A stretch of 64,000 nt of DNA from CAIKOD01 sp035505975 (GCA_035505975.1 DATJQJ010000012.1:33075-97074), one strand, 5' to 3'; counted from the stretch's first letter, positions 44,949 through 54,415 are shown. The notes: generated by a model from the sequence alone, not told the origin. Program-made: numbers and translations.

Positions 44949-45446
44949 ATGAATTATAAGGCAATGTTACTGACAGGAATTATTCTTGCGGCGTTCCTTA
45001 TCGCTTCGGGATGTACCCAGCCCTCTTCACAGCAACCCATTACGACGGCGACAACAGGTGCACCTGCGGTTATTGCCACTCCGCTGCCGACGAAGGTCAC
45101 CCCCACTCCAACGATAACCGAACCCGAACCGGTCAGGACGCTCCCTCCCAGTTATGATATCGCAGTTGATGTCGCCAGCAACGGAAAGTCGATTAATCCC
45201 CTGATCATCGCAACGTACCGCGGGGGAATGGGTGCAAACTATGTCTACAGCATCGAGATGCAGGTAACACGGGGTGACGGCACGACCGAGACGAAGACCA
45301 TCACAGGCCCGTTCAGGGTCGGAGACACCATAGAAATACCGTCTACGGGCGGCAACACCGACAGTGCCCAGGTCTGGGTCACCCTGCAGAACGGAGAACG
45401 TTATAAGGTGTTTGACCAGCTCGTCCCGTTCAGACAGTTCCATTAA
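44949..45446 (+). CDS. Lipoprotein with Pro/Thr-rich stalk
   Basis: 165 residues. A signal sequence ends at the lipobox IASGC (Cys22), then comes a Pro/Thr/Ser-rich spacer (about 24-68) and a compact C-terminal beta domain (SYDIAVDVASNGKSINP to the end) that is probably displayed outside the cell. Similar architecture occurs in other surface proteins of this window. A TATA-like CCCTCATATAG lies near 44916-44926, about 25 nt upstream. Function unknown. Confidence 0.8.
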   Translation: MNYKAMLLTGIILAAFLIASGCTQPSSQQPITTATTGAPAVIATPLPTKVTPTPTITEPEPVRTLPPSYDIAVDVASNGKSINPLIIATYRGGMGANYVYSIEMQVTRGDGTTETKTITGPFRVGDTIEIPSTGGNTDSAQVWVTLQNGERYKVFDQLVPFRQFH

Positions 45447-45533
45447 TTTTTTCGAAAAAAATTGGTGGTGATATTGATCAGGTGCCGTTTTAAACCGGAT
45501 TGCCATTGAAATATGCTGGTTTCACACGACATC

Positions 45534-45932
45534 CTAAACGTGTATCCCGACCCCTTCGAACACTGCCACCAGTTTCCCGGCTGATGAAACAGATACCCGG
45601 TAGACCGTACACATATCGTTCCCGGTCAACCGTTCAGCTACCGCTTCGAGCAGTCCTGTTGCCGGGGAGATATACTGGATATTTGCGGATAGAGCGACCT
45701 GTTTAATCCCATCCATGTTCGCAGCGATTCCGAATGCCTGATCAGCGAGGGTGAACACTGCCCCGCCATGAGCAACTCCTCCCGGGCCGTTTTTTCCCGC
45801 GGTATCCATCGCGACACTGATACCGGTATCCCAGACGCCGGTTACCCTCATACCGAGGAGGACGGCGCATTCGCTTTGTTCGAATGCATCGATAATTTCG
45901 TTCGCTTCAGGGCTGACAGGCCATTCGGACAT
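45534..45932 (-). CDS. Hotdog-fold thioesterase (PaaI type)
   Basis: From the ATG at 45932 the product is 132 residues and carries VAHGGAVFTLADQAFGIAAN, the PaaI-family HGG motif with the downstream acidic residue. Such enzymes hydrolyse acyl-CoA thioesters. The frame is open 42 codons upstream into the glycosyltransferase gene, but those residues (Arg-rich) do not fit the fold, so the later start is chosen. It is next to, but probably independent of, the glycan genes. Confidence 0.88.
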   Translation of the reverse strand: MSEWPVSPEANEIIDAFEQSECAVLLGMRVTGVWDTGISVAMDTAGKNGPGGVAHGGAVFTLADQAFGIAANMDGIKQVALSANIQYISPATGLLEAVAERLTGNDMCTVYRVSVSSAGKLVAVFEGVGIHV

Positions 45933-45988
45933 GATCACTACACTGGTGAGGAACCACCAACGCCGGAAACTGACGGTCCGGTTCTGCC

Positions 45989-46687
45989 TTACTTGTATTC
46001 TCTCTTCGTATAACTGTGTTTTTCGGACGACCCACCGTGCAGGACGATGTACAGCCATTCGTACAGGGATTTTAACGTGCCGAACTGCTGGTATCGTCGC
46101 ATCGAAAAACCAACCCTCATCCGCCGATCGAACCTGACTTTCCCGATTTTTCTCATCCTCACCGCTATTTCGAGGTCGTCCCCTGCATCGACGGTATGGT
46201 ACATCCCGGCTTCGATGAAGGCATTTCTCTCGAACGCCGTATTACAACCGAGCGTATAGTACAAAAGCGTCGTGCAGTAACCGAGGATGCAGAATGTATT
46301 TGCAAGCCAGAGGGAGATCCGGTTTTTTATTCCTTTTTCAATCGGGTCTACCGGACCGTAGAGTTGGACGATATGACCTTGTGCAAAATCCTCCCCGATC
46401 ACTTCCAGCCAGTCTGATGGGATGATGCAGTCTGCATCGGTCGTTGCAATTATTTCTCCCCGGGAACGCAGGACTCCGTCGTTCCGCGCCCCTCCGACCT
46501 TGGGGCTCGTCTGGACAAAGACCAGATCTGCATATCGTTCCGCAATCTCGCGGGTACGGTCTTTTGAGTTTCCATCCACGACGATAATCTCGTATTCGTT
46601 CCTCGGGATGGTCTGGTTGGAGAGGGATTCAAGGCAGCGGCCTATGTTTGCTTCTTCGTTATAGGATGGGACGATCACCGAAATCAT
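45989..46687 (-). CDS. Family 2 glycosyltransferase
   Basis: 232 residues with the GT-A start VIVPSYNEEANIGRCLESL, a metal-binding DADC motif and the acceptor-side DAGDDLEIAVRMR. It transfers a sugar from a nucleotide sugar. The ATG overlaps the stop of the upstream GT4 gene (ATGA). It is the last gene of a three-gene unit with that glycosyltransferase and a flavoprotein, probably making a surface or lipid-linked glycan. Confidence 0.9.
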   Translation of the reverse strand: MISVIVPSYNEEANIGRCLESLSNQTIPRNEYEIIVVDGNSKDRTREIAERYADLVFVQTSPKVGGARNDGVLRSRGEIIATTDADCIIPSDWLEVIGEDFAQGHIVQLYGPVDPIEKGIKNRISLWLANTFCILGYCTTLLYYTLGCNTAFERNAFIEAGMYHTVDAGDDLEIAVRMRKIGKVRFDRRMRVGFSMRRYQQFGTLKSLYEWLYIVLHGGSSEKHSYTKREYK

Positions 46688-47661
46688 GGTTCCACCAGGC
46701 TCTTGTACAAATCGATGTGTTGCTGCGCGACATTCCTGATATCGAATGCCCGGGTAAATTCCCTTGCTCCGGCAGCGACGGCTTTTAACGTATCCTCATC
46801 CCTGATCAACTGTTCGGCCTCCTCACGGTCCGAGAAATAGAGAATGCTGTCTCCGAAAATATCATGGAATTCAGGGATGTCCCTCGCAACGACCGGGACC
46901 CCGCACGCAAGGGCTTCGAGGATGACGAGACCGAACGTTTCTGCATAGGACGGCATGAAAAAAACGTCCGCCCCGTTGTACGCATCGATCACGTCCCTGA
47001 TATGGCGGGTAAGGATCACGTTCTGTCCGCACCGTTCCTTCATGAAACGGATCTTCCGGTAGTCCTTCGACAGGAACCCGTATGGAAGCCCTCCGACCCA
47101 GGCCCATCTCATGTCAGGGCATGCTTTTGAGAGGGCAAAGAAATCATAAAGACCTTTCCTTGGTGTCTGCTGGGCCACGGTCAGGACTACGCGCTCATCC
47201 TCCCTGATATTGTATTCGTTCCGGAATGATCTCCGCCGTTTCTCATCCTTCCGGAATACTTCCCTGTTGACGCCGTTCGGGATCATGGTCACGGGCATTT
47301 CAGGGACCATGGCAATGACCTCGTCATGACATGGTTTGGATATGGTGATAATGTGGTCGTACTTCCGGTATACCTTGGGATAGCGCTGGTTGATCACCCG
47401 CGCAAACGAGATGTTTCCCTGATTGATACGGGGTGTCGAATGCGCCGTAAGGACTTTGCACCCGCAACTGATCCTCCGGTTAACGGCCGCTATCGGGCCG
47501 AAGGTATGATAGTGAACGACGTCGGCAGTCCTCGAATAGCTCTTCCAGGTTACGTCGAAATCGGCCATGGCTCCAATCTGACGGTAAAGGGATTTCGCCA
47601 CCGTCGCAGAGCCGATATATTTGAAGAAGATCTGGTCCTCGACGTAAAAATTCACCCTCAT
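46684..47661 (-). CDS. Family 4 glycosyltransferase
   Basis: 325 residues of GT-B type. The C-terminal sugar-nucleotide site PSYAETFGLVILEALACG is clear, and the N-terminal half has HYHTFGPIAAVNRR and ITISKPCHDEV. It retains the donor anomeric configuration in known members. It overlaps both neighbours by 4 nt (ATGA), so the three genes are translated together. Confidence 0.9.
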   Translation of the reverse strand: MRVNFYVEDQIFFKYIGSATVAKSLYRQIGAMADFDVTWKSYSRTADVVHYHTFGPIAAVNRRISCGCKVLTAHSTPRINQGNISFARVINQRYPKVYRKYDHIITISKPCHDEVIAMVPEMPVTMIPNGVNREVFRKDEKRRRSFRNEYNIREDERVVLTVAQQTPRKGLYDFFALSKACPDMRWAWVGGLPYGFLSKDYRKIRFMKERCGQNVILTRHIRDVIDAYNGADVFFMPSYAETFGLVILEALACGVPVVARDIPEFHDIFGDSILYFSDREEAEQLIRDEDTLKAVAAGAREFTRAFDIRNVAQQHIDLYKSLVEP

Positions 47662-48971
47662 GCCGGAAAATCACCTGCAAAGTCCATCGCACTCCTGATG
47701 CAGCCGTCCATATTCAGGTATTCGAACTGCGAGAACCTCCCGACGAGAGAGATCCCTTGTCCCTGGAAATATTTTCTAATCGCGCTGATGTTATCCCGAT
47801 ATCCGAGATCGTAGACGACATAAGCATATTTCTTCCGGTAGACCGCGTGGGAAACGACTGTTCCCGGTTGTATTACTCCCATCCTGATCAACGACGAGGT
47901 GACGTGATCGATCGCCTGATCGTCGTTCATCAGTGAGACGGGGTCCCCTTCGTTGTAAGTGATCTCGGCGAGGACCGATGCGCATCCGGGTGGTGCGGTG
48001 TTTTTACTGAATCCGGACGGGAAGGAGATCCTGTTTTCAAGGCCGACCCCTTCATCGGGAACATAGACCCAGGAATAAGGGGGGACATCGCCTTTCACCC
48101 CGATGGTGACGGTAAGCAGGGAGTTGTATTTCAGTCCTCTGATCGCAGATACGACTTCTCCCGGGACGTCGTCAAGCATCGAGACGAGTTCCTGGAGGGG
48201 AATCGTGGAAATGATCCGGTCTGCATGGACTGTCTCGCCGCCATTACTGATCTCCCACATGGATCCGTCCCTCCTGACCGATGTGACCTTGAAATTAGTC
48301 CGGATCCTGTCGGTGACCGGTGCCGCTATTGCCGTTACCAGTGCCTCTATCCCGCCGTTCACCGGATAGGTGAACAGCGACTGGTGGGTATATCCCTCAG
48401 TCTCGATCCCGACGGCAGACCTGATGATGTCTTCCACCGGGGGCCGGGGGACTCTTCCTTCGACCCAGTGCGTCGACATGCAAGCGACCGGATAATTCCA
48501 GATCTTCTCGTTGTATGGGACCATGTAGCATTCTGCGATGCCCTTTCCGAAGGTATTGTATATCCACTCCCTGAAATTTTCTGCCTCCGGAAGCTCCCCT
48601 TTCTCCGAACGTATGAGGGTTTTGATGAACTCGTTGATGCAGAAGAAGAGGTCCTCTTTTGGAAGTGCATACAGCCCGTTTTCGAAGGGATATTTTACGT
48701 AAGAACCCTTGTAGAATATTTTTGTGTTCCTCGAAATTTCTGAGCGGTTTCCATCGAGGACTTCCTTCATGAAGGAGAGCACTTCCGAATCGCGGGAGAA
48801 GATGATGTGAGAACCGCCGGTATCGAAGGTAAATCCGTCCTGTCTCTCTGACTTGCAGAGTCCGCCGATACGCGTTTCCGCCTCGAGGACACTGACGTCG
48901 AAATTCCTGGCTGTAAGGAGCCGGGCGAGGGTCACCCCGGTCAACCCGCCGCCGAGTATTACCGTTTTCAC
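47658..48971 (-). CDS. FAD-dependent oxidoreductase, UDP-galactopyranose mutase/amine-oxidase-like
   Basis: 437 residues starting with an FAD-binding GGGLTGVTLARLL and the second dinucleotide signature RIGGLCKSE, then FDTGGSHIIFSRD. Family members act on nucleotide sugars, carotenoids or porphyrin precursors. Linkage to two glycosyltransferases favours a sugar substrate. It is the first gene of the operon; about 210 nt separate it from divergent livG. Confidence 0.83.
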   Translation of the reverse strand: MKTVILGGGLTGVTLARLLTARNFDVSVLEAETRIGGLCKSERQDGFTFDTGGSHIIFSRDSEVLSFMKEVLDGNRSEISRNTKIFYKGSYVKYPFENGLYALPKEDLFFCINEFIKTLIRSEKGELPEAENFREWIYNTFGKGIAECYMVPYNEKIWNYPVACMSTHWVEGRVPRPPVEDIIRSAVGIETEGYTHQSLFTYPVNGGIEALVTAIAAPVTDRIRTNFKVTSVRRDGSMWEISNGGETVHADRIISTIPLQELVSMLDDVPGEVVSAIRGLKYNSLLTVTIGVKGDVPPYSWVYVPDEGVGLENRISFPSGFSKNTAPPGCASVLAEITYNEGDPVSLMNDDQAIDHVTSSLIRMGVIQPGTVVSHAVYRKKYAYVVYDLGYRDNISAIRKYFQGQGISLVGRFSQFEYLNMDGCIRSAMDFAGDFPA

Positions 48972-49183
48972 TTCTTATTAATTGGCGGCGGCAATTTAAA
49001 TGATTGACCATGCCCTGCAAACGGCCACCTTCCCTCCGCTTTTATGAGCGGTGTCTTCAAAATTATCATCTCCAGGAAGTCCCGTGATTTTGGGATTTTC
49101 ACCGATTTTACGCCGCAATGGCAGGGAGACAATCTTAATATCCGAGTATGCCATATGTTAACAATTGACAGGGTGAACTGCCT

Positions 49184-49912
49184 GTGCTCGTCGCAACAAG
49201 GGTCAATAAAAAATTCGGGGGATTATCGGCAGTCCAGGACGTCGATATTTACGTGAAAGAAGGCGAGATCCTCGGACTTGTAGGGCCGAACGGGGCAGGG
49301 AAGACAACGCTGCTCAACATGATATCGGGAATATACCCCCCTGACGGCGGCTCGATCACGTACCAGGGCGAAGACATTACCGGGCTTTCCTTAAACAAGC
49401 TCTGCAAGAAGGGTATAGCCAAGACATTCCAGCACCCGCAGTCGTTTCCCGGGATGTCAGCCGTCGAATCGGTGATGGTGAGCGCCCTTTTTGGCAATCA
49501 CCATAAGACCGGTATGCGGCAGGCACGAGACGAGGCATTGATGCACCTGGAGTTTGTTGGATTTCCAAAAGACAAGATTGATGTCGCGCTATCCACGTTG
49601 AACCTGATGGAAATGAAACGCGTCCAGCTCGCAAGGGCCCTTGCATCGAGGCCAAAACTACTCCTGATGGACGAGCTTACGACAGGGTTGAACCCGAACG
49701 AGAGCGATGAGGCGATCCGTCTTATCAAGAAGATCAGGGACCAGGGAACTACCATCATGCTGATCGAACACGTGATGCGCGTCATTACCGGGGTCTCGGA
49801 CCGGATCGTCGTTCTCGACCACGGGGAGAAAATCGCTGAAGGGACTCCTCTCGACGTCCTCAATGACCAGAGAGTGGTGGACTCGTACCTCGGCGAGAAA
49901 TATCAGGAATAG
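49184..49912 (+). CDS. livG: Branched-chain amino acid ABC transporter ATPase LivG
   Basis: 242 residues with Walker A GPNGAGKTT and the LivG-type long insertion (LKLCKKG to MRQARD region). The ABC signature is not LSGGQ: the segment reads LSTLNLMEMKRV before QLARAL, and Walker B is LLLMDELTTGL, with Leu for the common Pro. Whether this is a subgroup norm or divergence cannot be told here. Start is GTG 49184 after AGGGTGA. livF starts 10 nt after its stop. Confidence 0.92.
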   Translation: MLVATRVNKKFGGLSAVQDVDIYVKEGEILGLVGPNGAGKTTLLNMISGIYPPDGGSITYQGEDITGLSLNKLCKKGIAKTFQHPQSFPGMSAVESVMVSALFGNHHKTGMRQARDEALMHLEFVGFPKDKIDVALSTLNLMEMKRVQLARALASRPKLLLMDELTTGLNPNESDEAIRLIKKIRDQGTTIMLIEHVMRVITGVSDRIVVLDHGEKIAEGTPLDVLNDQRVVDSYLGEKYQE

Positions 49913-49922
49913 AGGTTTTCTT

Positions 49923-50618
49923 TTGCTCGGGATCAGCAACCTCAATGTGTGTCACGGCAGCCTCCACGTCGTGTGGGATGCCTCGCTTACTGTTGACAAA
50001 GGCGAAATAGTCACCCTCCTCGGGCCGAACGGGTCAGGAAAGACGACCCTTGTCGAGACGATCATAGGGCTGAACCGGACTGCCAGGGGTCATATTTCGT
50101 TCGAGGGCGAAGAGATCCTCGGCCTTCCTCCCCACGAGATCGTACGAAAGGGACTATCGCTCGTACCTGAAAAAAGGGCCCTTTTCCCGAAGATGTCGGT
50201 TATTGAAAACCTGAGACTCGGCGGATATCTCGGACGGGAAGGGACATGGAACCCTGATCGGATTTTTACAATGTTCCCAATCCTCGGTGAACGGAAGGAC
50301 CAGCTGGCAGGCACGTTATCGGGAGGAGAACAGCAGATGCTTGCCATCGGGAGGAGCCTCATGATGGAGCCCAGTCTCCTGATCCTCGACGAACCGTCTC
50401 TCGGCTTGTCTCCCCTCTATGTCAGGAATGTATTGGAATCCGTGGCGCAACTGAACAAGCAGGGCCTGACGATCCTTCTCCTCGAACAGAATGTCATGCA
50501 GGCACTCCAGATCTCCCACCGCGGGTACGTCCTCGAAAACGGGAGGATATCATTCTCGGGTCCCGCAGCCGACCTGCTCGAGAGCCCGGAAATCCAGGCC
50601 TCTTATCTTGGCCTGTAA
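49923..50618 (+). CDS. livF: Branched-chain amino acid ABC transporter ATPase LivF
   Basis: 231 residues with GPNGSGKTT, LSGGEQQMLAIGRSL and LLILDEPSLGLSP, a canonical ABC ATPase. The frame is open 20 codons upstream inside livG, but a TTG at 49923 with AGAGG 7 nt before it gives the expected LivF N-terminus (LLGISNLNVCHG). It pairs with LivG on the inner face of the LivHM permease. It converges on livM. Confidence 0.92.
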   Translation: MLGISNLNVCHGSLHVVWDASLTVDKGEIVTLLGPNGSGKTTLVETIIGLNRTARGHISFEGEEILGLPPHEIVRKGLSLVPEKRALFPKMSVIENLRLGGYLGREGTWNPDRIFTMFPILGERKDQLAGTLSGGEQQMLAIGRSLMMEPSLLILDEPSLGLSPLYVRNVLESVAQLNKQGLTILLLEQNVMQALQISHRGYVLENGRISFSGPAADLLESPEIQASYLGL

Positions 50619-50788
50619 ACGATCCAGGGCCTTCCGGTTTTGTTCTACATTGCGATCCCTTACCAGCCATTTTTCAGGCGATCCCTACGCCGGAATAAAG
50701 GAGACCGGCTGACGAGGGGGTTCAGGTGATCATAAACAAACAAGTACCAAAATAAAAATTGTATCGGACCGGTGGAAATAATTCGGAG

Positions 50789-51769
50789 TTACCGGTGCCG
50801 CAATTTCCCGAGACGTGTTTTCCATCCGGGTATTTTTTTCTTCAGTTCGTCGGGAAGCGAGATCAGGCCCTTCGGCAGGAATATCACGACGAGGATCAGG
50901 ATCACGCCGATAATGATAAACCGGGCATAAGTAAGTCCGAAAGACTGGAGCCCGTCCCATATCAGGGTTATGACGATCGTTCCGATGACCGGCCCGGCAA
51001 GGGTCATAAGCCCACCGCTAATCGTGTAGATGATCGGCCAGAACGAGATGTCGACGCCGAAAATTTCCGGTGTGATATACCCGAGGTAGTGGATCTCGAG
51101 CGCTCCGGCAAGCCCGGCGAAGTATGCACTGACCATGAAAGCGAACAGCCGGTAACGGACCGGATCGATCCCCGATGCTCTCGCCTCGATCTCGTTCTCC
51201 CTGATTGCCGAGAAGGCAAGTCCGATGCGGGAACGGAGAATCAGCGAGAATAATGCGATCACGGCAATCGCGATGACCAGTATCGAATAGTATTCGTACA
51301 GGAGATAGTCGGGTATGGAACTGCTGATCAGGGGTGGTGCGGCGACGCCATCCCAACCGCCGGTGACCTGAGCGAACTGGCTCGCTACGAGGACCTGGAT
51401 GATGATGGCAAACCCGAACGTGACCATCGCAAGGAACCATTCCTTCATCCTGACGCATATCGCCCCGATGAAGATGCCGACAAGGGCAGCCCCGGCCCCG
51501 CCTGCGAATATCGTAAGGTACGGCGTAACCCCGCTCTTTGCGGCCACGAGAGCCGAAATATATCCTCCAATCCCAAAAAATGCCGCATGTCCGAGTGATC
51601 CCTGGCCGGTATAGGTGAGGAGGTTCCATGCCGAAGAAAAAATGATGAAAACGAGCATGAGGATGAGGACCGTAAGGTAGTACGGGTTGCGTCCGGTCAG
51701 CAACGGCAGCAGAACGGCAACTGCCAGAAAACCAATGGTTGCATACCGGGTAATGTCCTGCCTGTTCAT
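50789..51769 (-). CDS. livM: Branched-chain amino acid permease LivM
   Basis: 326 residues, about ten membrane helices, with the LivM hallmark GQGSLGHAAFFGIGGYISAL early and AIRENEIEARASGID in the middle (coupling loop). It starts 7 nt after livH, with TGAGGA before the ATG. It forms a heterodimeric channel with LivH. The gene faces livF tail to tail across 170 nt. Confidence 0.94.
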   Translation of the reverse strand: MNRQDITRYATIGFLAVAVLLPLLTGRNPYYLTVLILMLVFIIFSSAWNLLTYTGQGSLGHAAFFGIGGYISALVAAKSGVTPYLTIFAGGAGAALVGIFIGAICVRMKEWFLAMVTFGFAIIIQVLVASQFAQVTGGWDGVAAPPLISSSIPDYLLYEYYSILVIAIAVIALFSLILRSRIGLAFSAIRENEIEARASGIDPVRYRLFAFMVSAYFAGLAGALEIHYLGYITPEIFGVDISFWPIIYTISGGLMTLAGPVIGTIVITLIWDGLQSFGLTYARFIIIGVILILVVIFLPKGLISLPDELKKKIPGWKTRLGKLRHR

Positions 51770-51776
51770 GAAATCC

Positions 51777-52658
51777 TCACTCCTCTGCCTCGCCGAACAG
51801 GCCGGTAGGCCTGATAATGAGCACGAGGATCAGGATGATGAACGCCACCGCGTCCTTCCATGCCCCGCCAACGGTGAAGACAGCAAAGTTCTCCGCGATG
51901 CCGAGCGCCAGGCCGGCAATGATCGCCCCTGGTATGCTCCCGAGCCCCCCGATGATGACGATGGCGAACGCCTTGACAGCCGGTACCGATCCCATGTAAG
52001 GGTTGAAGACCTGTCCACTGACCACCCAGAGCGTTCCTGCAGCACCTGCGAGGCCAGCACCCAGGCCAAAACTGATCATGTCCATGCGTTCGACATTGAT
52101 CCCCATCAGGGAGGCGGCTTTCCGGTTCTGGCTCGTCGCCCTGATGGCCCTGCCGAGCTGCGAACGTTTCAGGAACAACCAGAGCGCGACAAGTATGATC
52201 GCAGTCGTCGCGATAATAATCAGATAGTCTGCCGGGATCTTCATGCCACCCAGTTGAATCGTAATCGTCTCGAAAGGACTGTGAATCGTCCGCCATTCGT
52301 CACCCCAGATCATGGCAGCCACGTTCTCGAGGATGTAGATCAACCCGATGCTGATGAATATCTCGTTGAGCTTGCCGGTACCGAGGATTGGTCTGAAACA
52401 CAGCCTTTCGATACTGACACCGATGAGGATCAGGATGGGGACCGATGCTGCAAGAAGGACGTAGGGATTGAATCCCGAGATGACAAAAAACGTAAATGTT
52501 ACATAGGCGCCTATCATCAGCAACTGGCCATGGGCGAAATTCACGACCTTCATGACGCCGAAAATCAGGTTCAAACCCGTTGCCAGGAGAATATAAATAC
52601 ACCCGGCGTAAAGACCCCAGACCAGTACCTGCGTGATAATATCGATGCCTAGATCCAT
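51777..52658 (-). CDS. livH: Branched-chain amino acid permease LivH
   Basis: 293 residues, membrane-spanning, with NFAHGQLLMIGAYVTF, the start-region signature of LivH, and TSQNRKAASLMGINVERMD as the coupling loop. About 50 nt separate it from livK upstream. Together with LivM it moves Leu/Ile/Val or related amino acids delivered by LivK. Confidence 0.94.
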   Translation of the reverse strand: MDLGIDIITQVLVWGLYAGCIYILLATGLNLIFGVMKVVNFAHGQLLMIGAYVTFTFFVISGFNPYVLLAASVPILILIGVSIERLCFRPILGTGKLNEIFISIGLIYILENVAAMIWGDEWRTIHSPFETITIQLGGMKIPADYLIIIATTAIILVALWLFLKRSQLGRAIRATSQNRKAASLMGINVERMDMISFGLGAGLAGAAGTLWVVSGQVFNPYMGSVPAVKAFAIVIIGGLGSIPGAIIAGLALGIAENFAVFTVGGAWKDAVAFIILILVLIIRPTGLFGEAEE

Positions 52659-52709
52659 CCGGTATCCTCCAAATTAACAGATGAGAAAAAGATTAGTGTT
52701 GTAAGAAAT

Positions 52710-54026
52710 TCATGCTTTCCCTGGAACGTACCAGTCGGGGAGCACAAAGTCTGCCTGTTTTAAATTGCCAGGCCAGACGATCTGGGGCCTTGTTTCGTTG
52801 ATTGTTGCGTTCCAGCGGAGCTGTTCCATGGTCAGATCGAATTTGCTCTCGCGGTAATCGGGAGAGAACGAGATGGTCTGGTTGTTCATCGCCTCGACCA
52901 TCTGGGGCATCTGCAGGGTCGCAAGGGCGTTGCGGAGTGCCGGTTTGTCCAGGGATCCTGCATTCGCAGCGGCATCTGCGGCAATATATACTCCTTCATA
53001 GGTGGCGACACCCATCATTCCCGGGAAACCGCCGTATTTTGCATTGAAATCAGAGACGAATTTCTGGTACGCAGCCTGTGTTGGTCCGTTTGGTACGGTG
53101 TACGGGCTGAAACGGCTCTGGATGATCGAATAGTCTGCGTATTGCCCTGCCGCTTTATAGAAGGCGGGATCGTCGTTCGGTTCGATCGCGATAAAGATCT
53201 TCTTTAAGTCCACATCCCGCATTGCCTGTGTCTCGATGGGTGCCTGTTCGTTCAGGAACGCCGCGACGTATACCACGTCGGCGTCCGAATTCTTAATAGC
53301 CGTGAGGACCGAACGGTAGTCGGTCTCGCCCATTTTAAACGCGTTGGAGGATACGACAGTAATTTTGAGGTTATTTGCATTAATCGTGTTATTGATGGCG
53401 GTAAGGTGACCCTGGCCGTACGGGCTGTCCTGGTAGAGTACGGCAAGTTTCAGGGGCCGATCCGCAGGGTACCCGAACTTCGCATTGATGGCCGGTCGTA
53501 TTACCTGATCGATAAACAGCGTCGTCTGGCTGCCTGAATCATCAGTTGTCGGGGCATGGTGGAACATGTACGTCGTGTTCACATCTGACCTCCTGGTGAT
53601 GACCGGCGTCGATGCCCCGGTAATGATGTAGGGGACCTTGTTATCGGCTACGATCGACTGGTGCGCCGAAACAACGGCACTTGAAAACCCTCCGACGAGC
53701 ATATCGACATTGTCCTGCGTGATTAATTTCGTGACTGCCGTCATTCCGCCTTCACGGGTGGATGCATCGTCGCCAAGCACGAGCTGTATGGGTACTTTTT
53801 TACCGAGTGAACTGAGGTAGACCCCTCCATTCGCATTGATCTCGTCGGCTGCGAGCTGCGACGACTGCCACATACCCTTACCGGTCGAGCTCGAAGGCCC
53901 GGTCATGGAAGCAACGACGCCTATTTTCAGGGCCTGTGCCGGTGCGGCTGCCTGCTGTGTGCAACCTGCAAAAAATGCAGAGAGAATGAGTATCCCTGCA
54001 AGGACAAGTATGGTAGAGTGTTTCAT
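52710..54026 (-). CDS. livK: Branched-chain amino acid-binding lipoprotein LivK
   Basis: 438 residues. Signal with lipobox FFAGC (Cys21), then a two-lobed type I periplasmic-binding fold: KIGVVASMTGPSSSTGKGM, LITQDNVDMLVGG, KLAVLYQDSPYGQG and GVATYEGVYIAADA. It captures the ligand outside the membrane and passes it to LivHM. The ligand could be another amino acid or amide. The leader contains a strong inverted repeat 12 nt before the ATG. Confidence 0.93.
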   Translation of the reverse strand: MKHSTILVLAGILILSAFFAGCTQQAAAPAQALKIGVVASMTGPSSSTGKGMWQSSQLAADEINANGGVYLSSLGKKVPIQLVLGDDASTREGGMTAVTKLITQDNVDMLVGGFSSAVVSAHQSIVADNKVPYIITGASTPVITRRSDVNTTYMFHHAPTTDDSGSQTTLFIDQVIRPAINAKFGYPADRPLKLAVLYQDSPYGQGHLTAINNTINANNLKITVVSSNAFKMGETDYRSVLTAIKNSDADVVYVAAFLNEQAPIETQAMRDVDLKKIFIAIEPNDDPAFYKAAGQYADYSIIQSRFSPYTVPNGPTQAAYQKFVSDFNAKYGGFPGMMGVATYEGVYIAADAAANAGSLDKPALRNALATLQMPQMVEAMNNQTISFSPDYRESKFDLTMEQLRWNATINETRPQIVWPGNLKQADFVLPDWYVPGKA

Positions 54027-54037
54027 GGAAAATCCCT

Positions 54038-54057
54038 GCTATGCTATTGCATAGCAA
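54038..54057 (-). promoter_or_regulatory. Inverted repeat in the livK leader
   Basis: TGCTATGC and GCATAGCA form a perfect 8-bp stem around a TATT (minus: AATA) loop, 12 nt upstream of the livK ATG. A TATA-like GGTATAAATGAC near 54087-54098 would put the start site around 54062, so the repeat lies in the first bases of the mRNA. It could be an operator for an Lrp-type regulator or a leader hairpin beside the ribosome-binding site (AGGGAT). Confidence 0.5.
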
Positions 54058-54199
54058 GGTTTCTGGGGACAACCCATAAAGATTGTCATTTATACCCGTA
54101 TATCTTCTGATAATGCCTGTATCCTCCGGTAATCAGGTGATCATAACCGATGAAACAGGATGAAAAAATGATCCCGGTTAACACCCTCTCTTCTATTGC

Positions 54200-54415
54200 C
54201 TTTTTTCATTTTCATCAATTCCTCCCGGTTGATTCTTTTTGGTGAGAATTGAATAACGTGACGCTCACGGGGCTCCGCCCGCCGCTGTGGCGGCACCGGT
54301 AAGGACAGGGCCCACACAATAACTGATTCATATCGGGCATCCTGCTGGGAAAGGGCAGGGTGGAGAGAACCCCTCCCGTCGAGCGGGTACCGTAAGAACG
54401 AATGAGAGTTTCACC
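54200..54415 (+). repeat. Dispersed intergenic repeat, copy 4
   Basis: Carries TTTTTTCATTTTCATC at its left, GGGGCTCCGCCCGCCGCTG then TGGCGGCACCGG (a longer GCCGC/GCGGC stem than the other copies), ATCCTGCTGGGAAAGGGCAGG as in copy 3, and a 3' hairpin GGGTGGAGAGAACCC followed by CTCCCGTC. The variations in the stems keep base pairing. It fills most of the gap between livK and ilvN. Confidence 0.72.
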
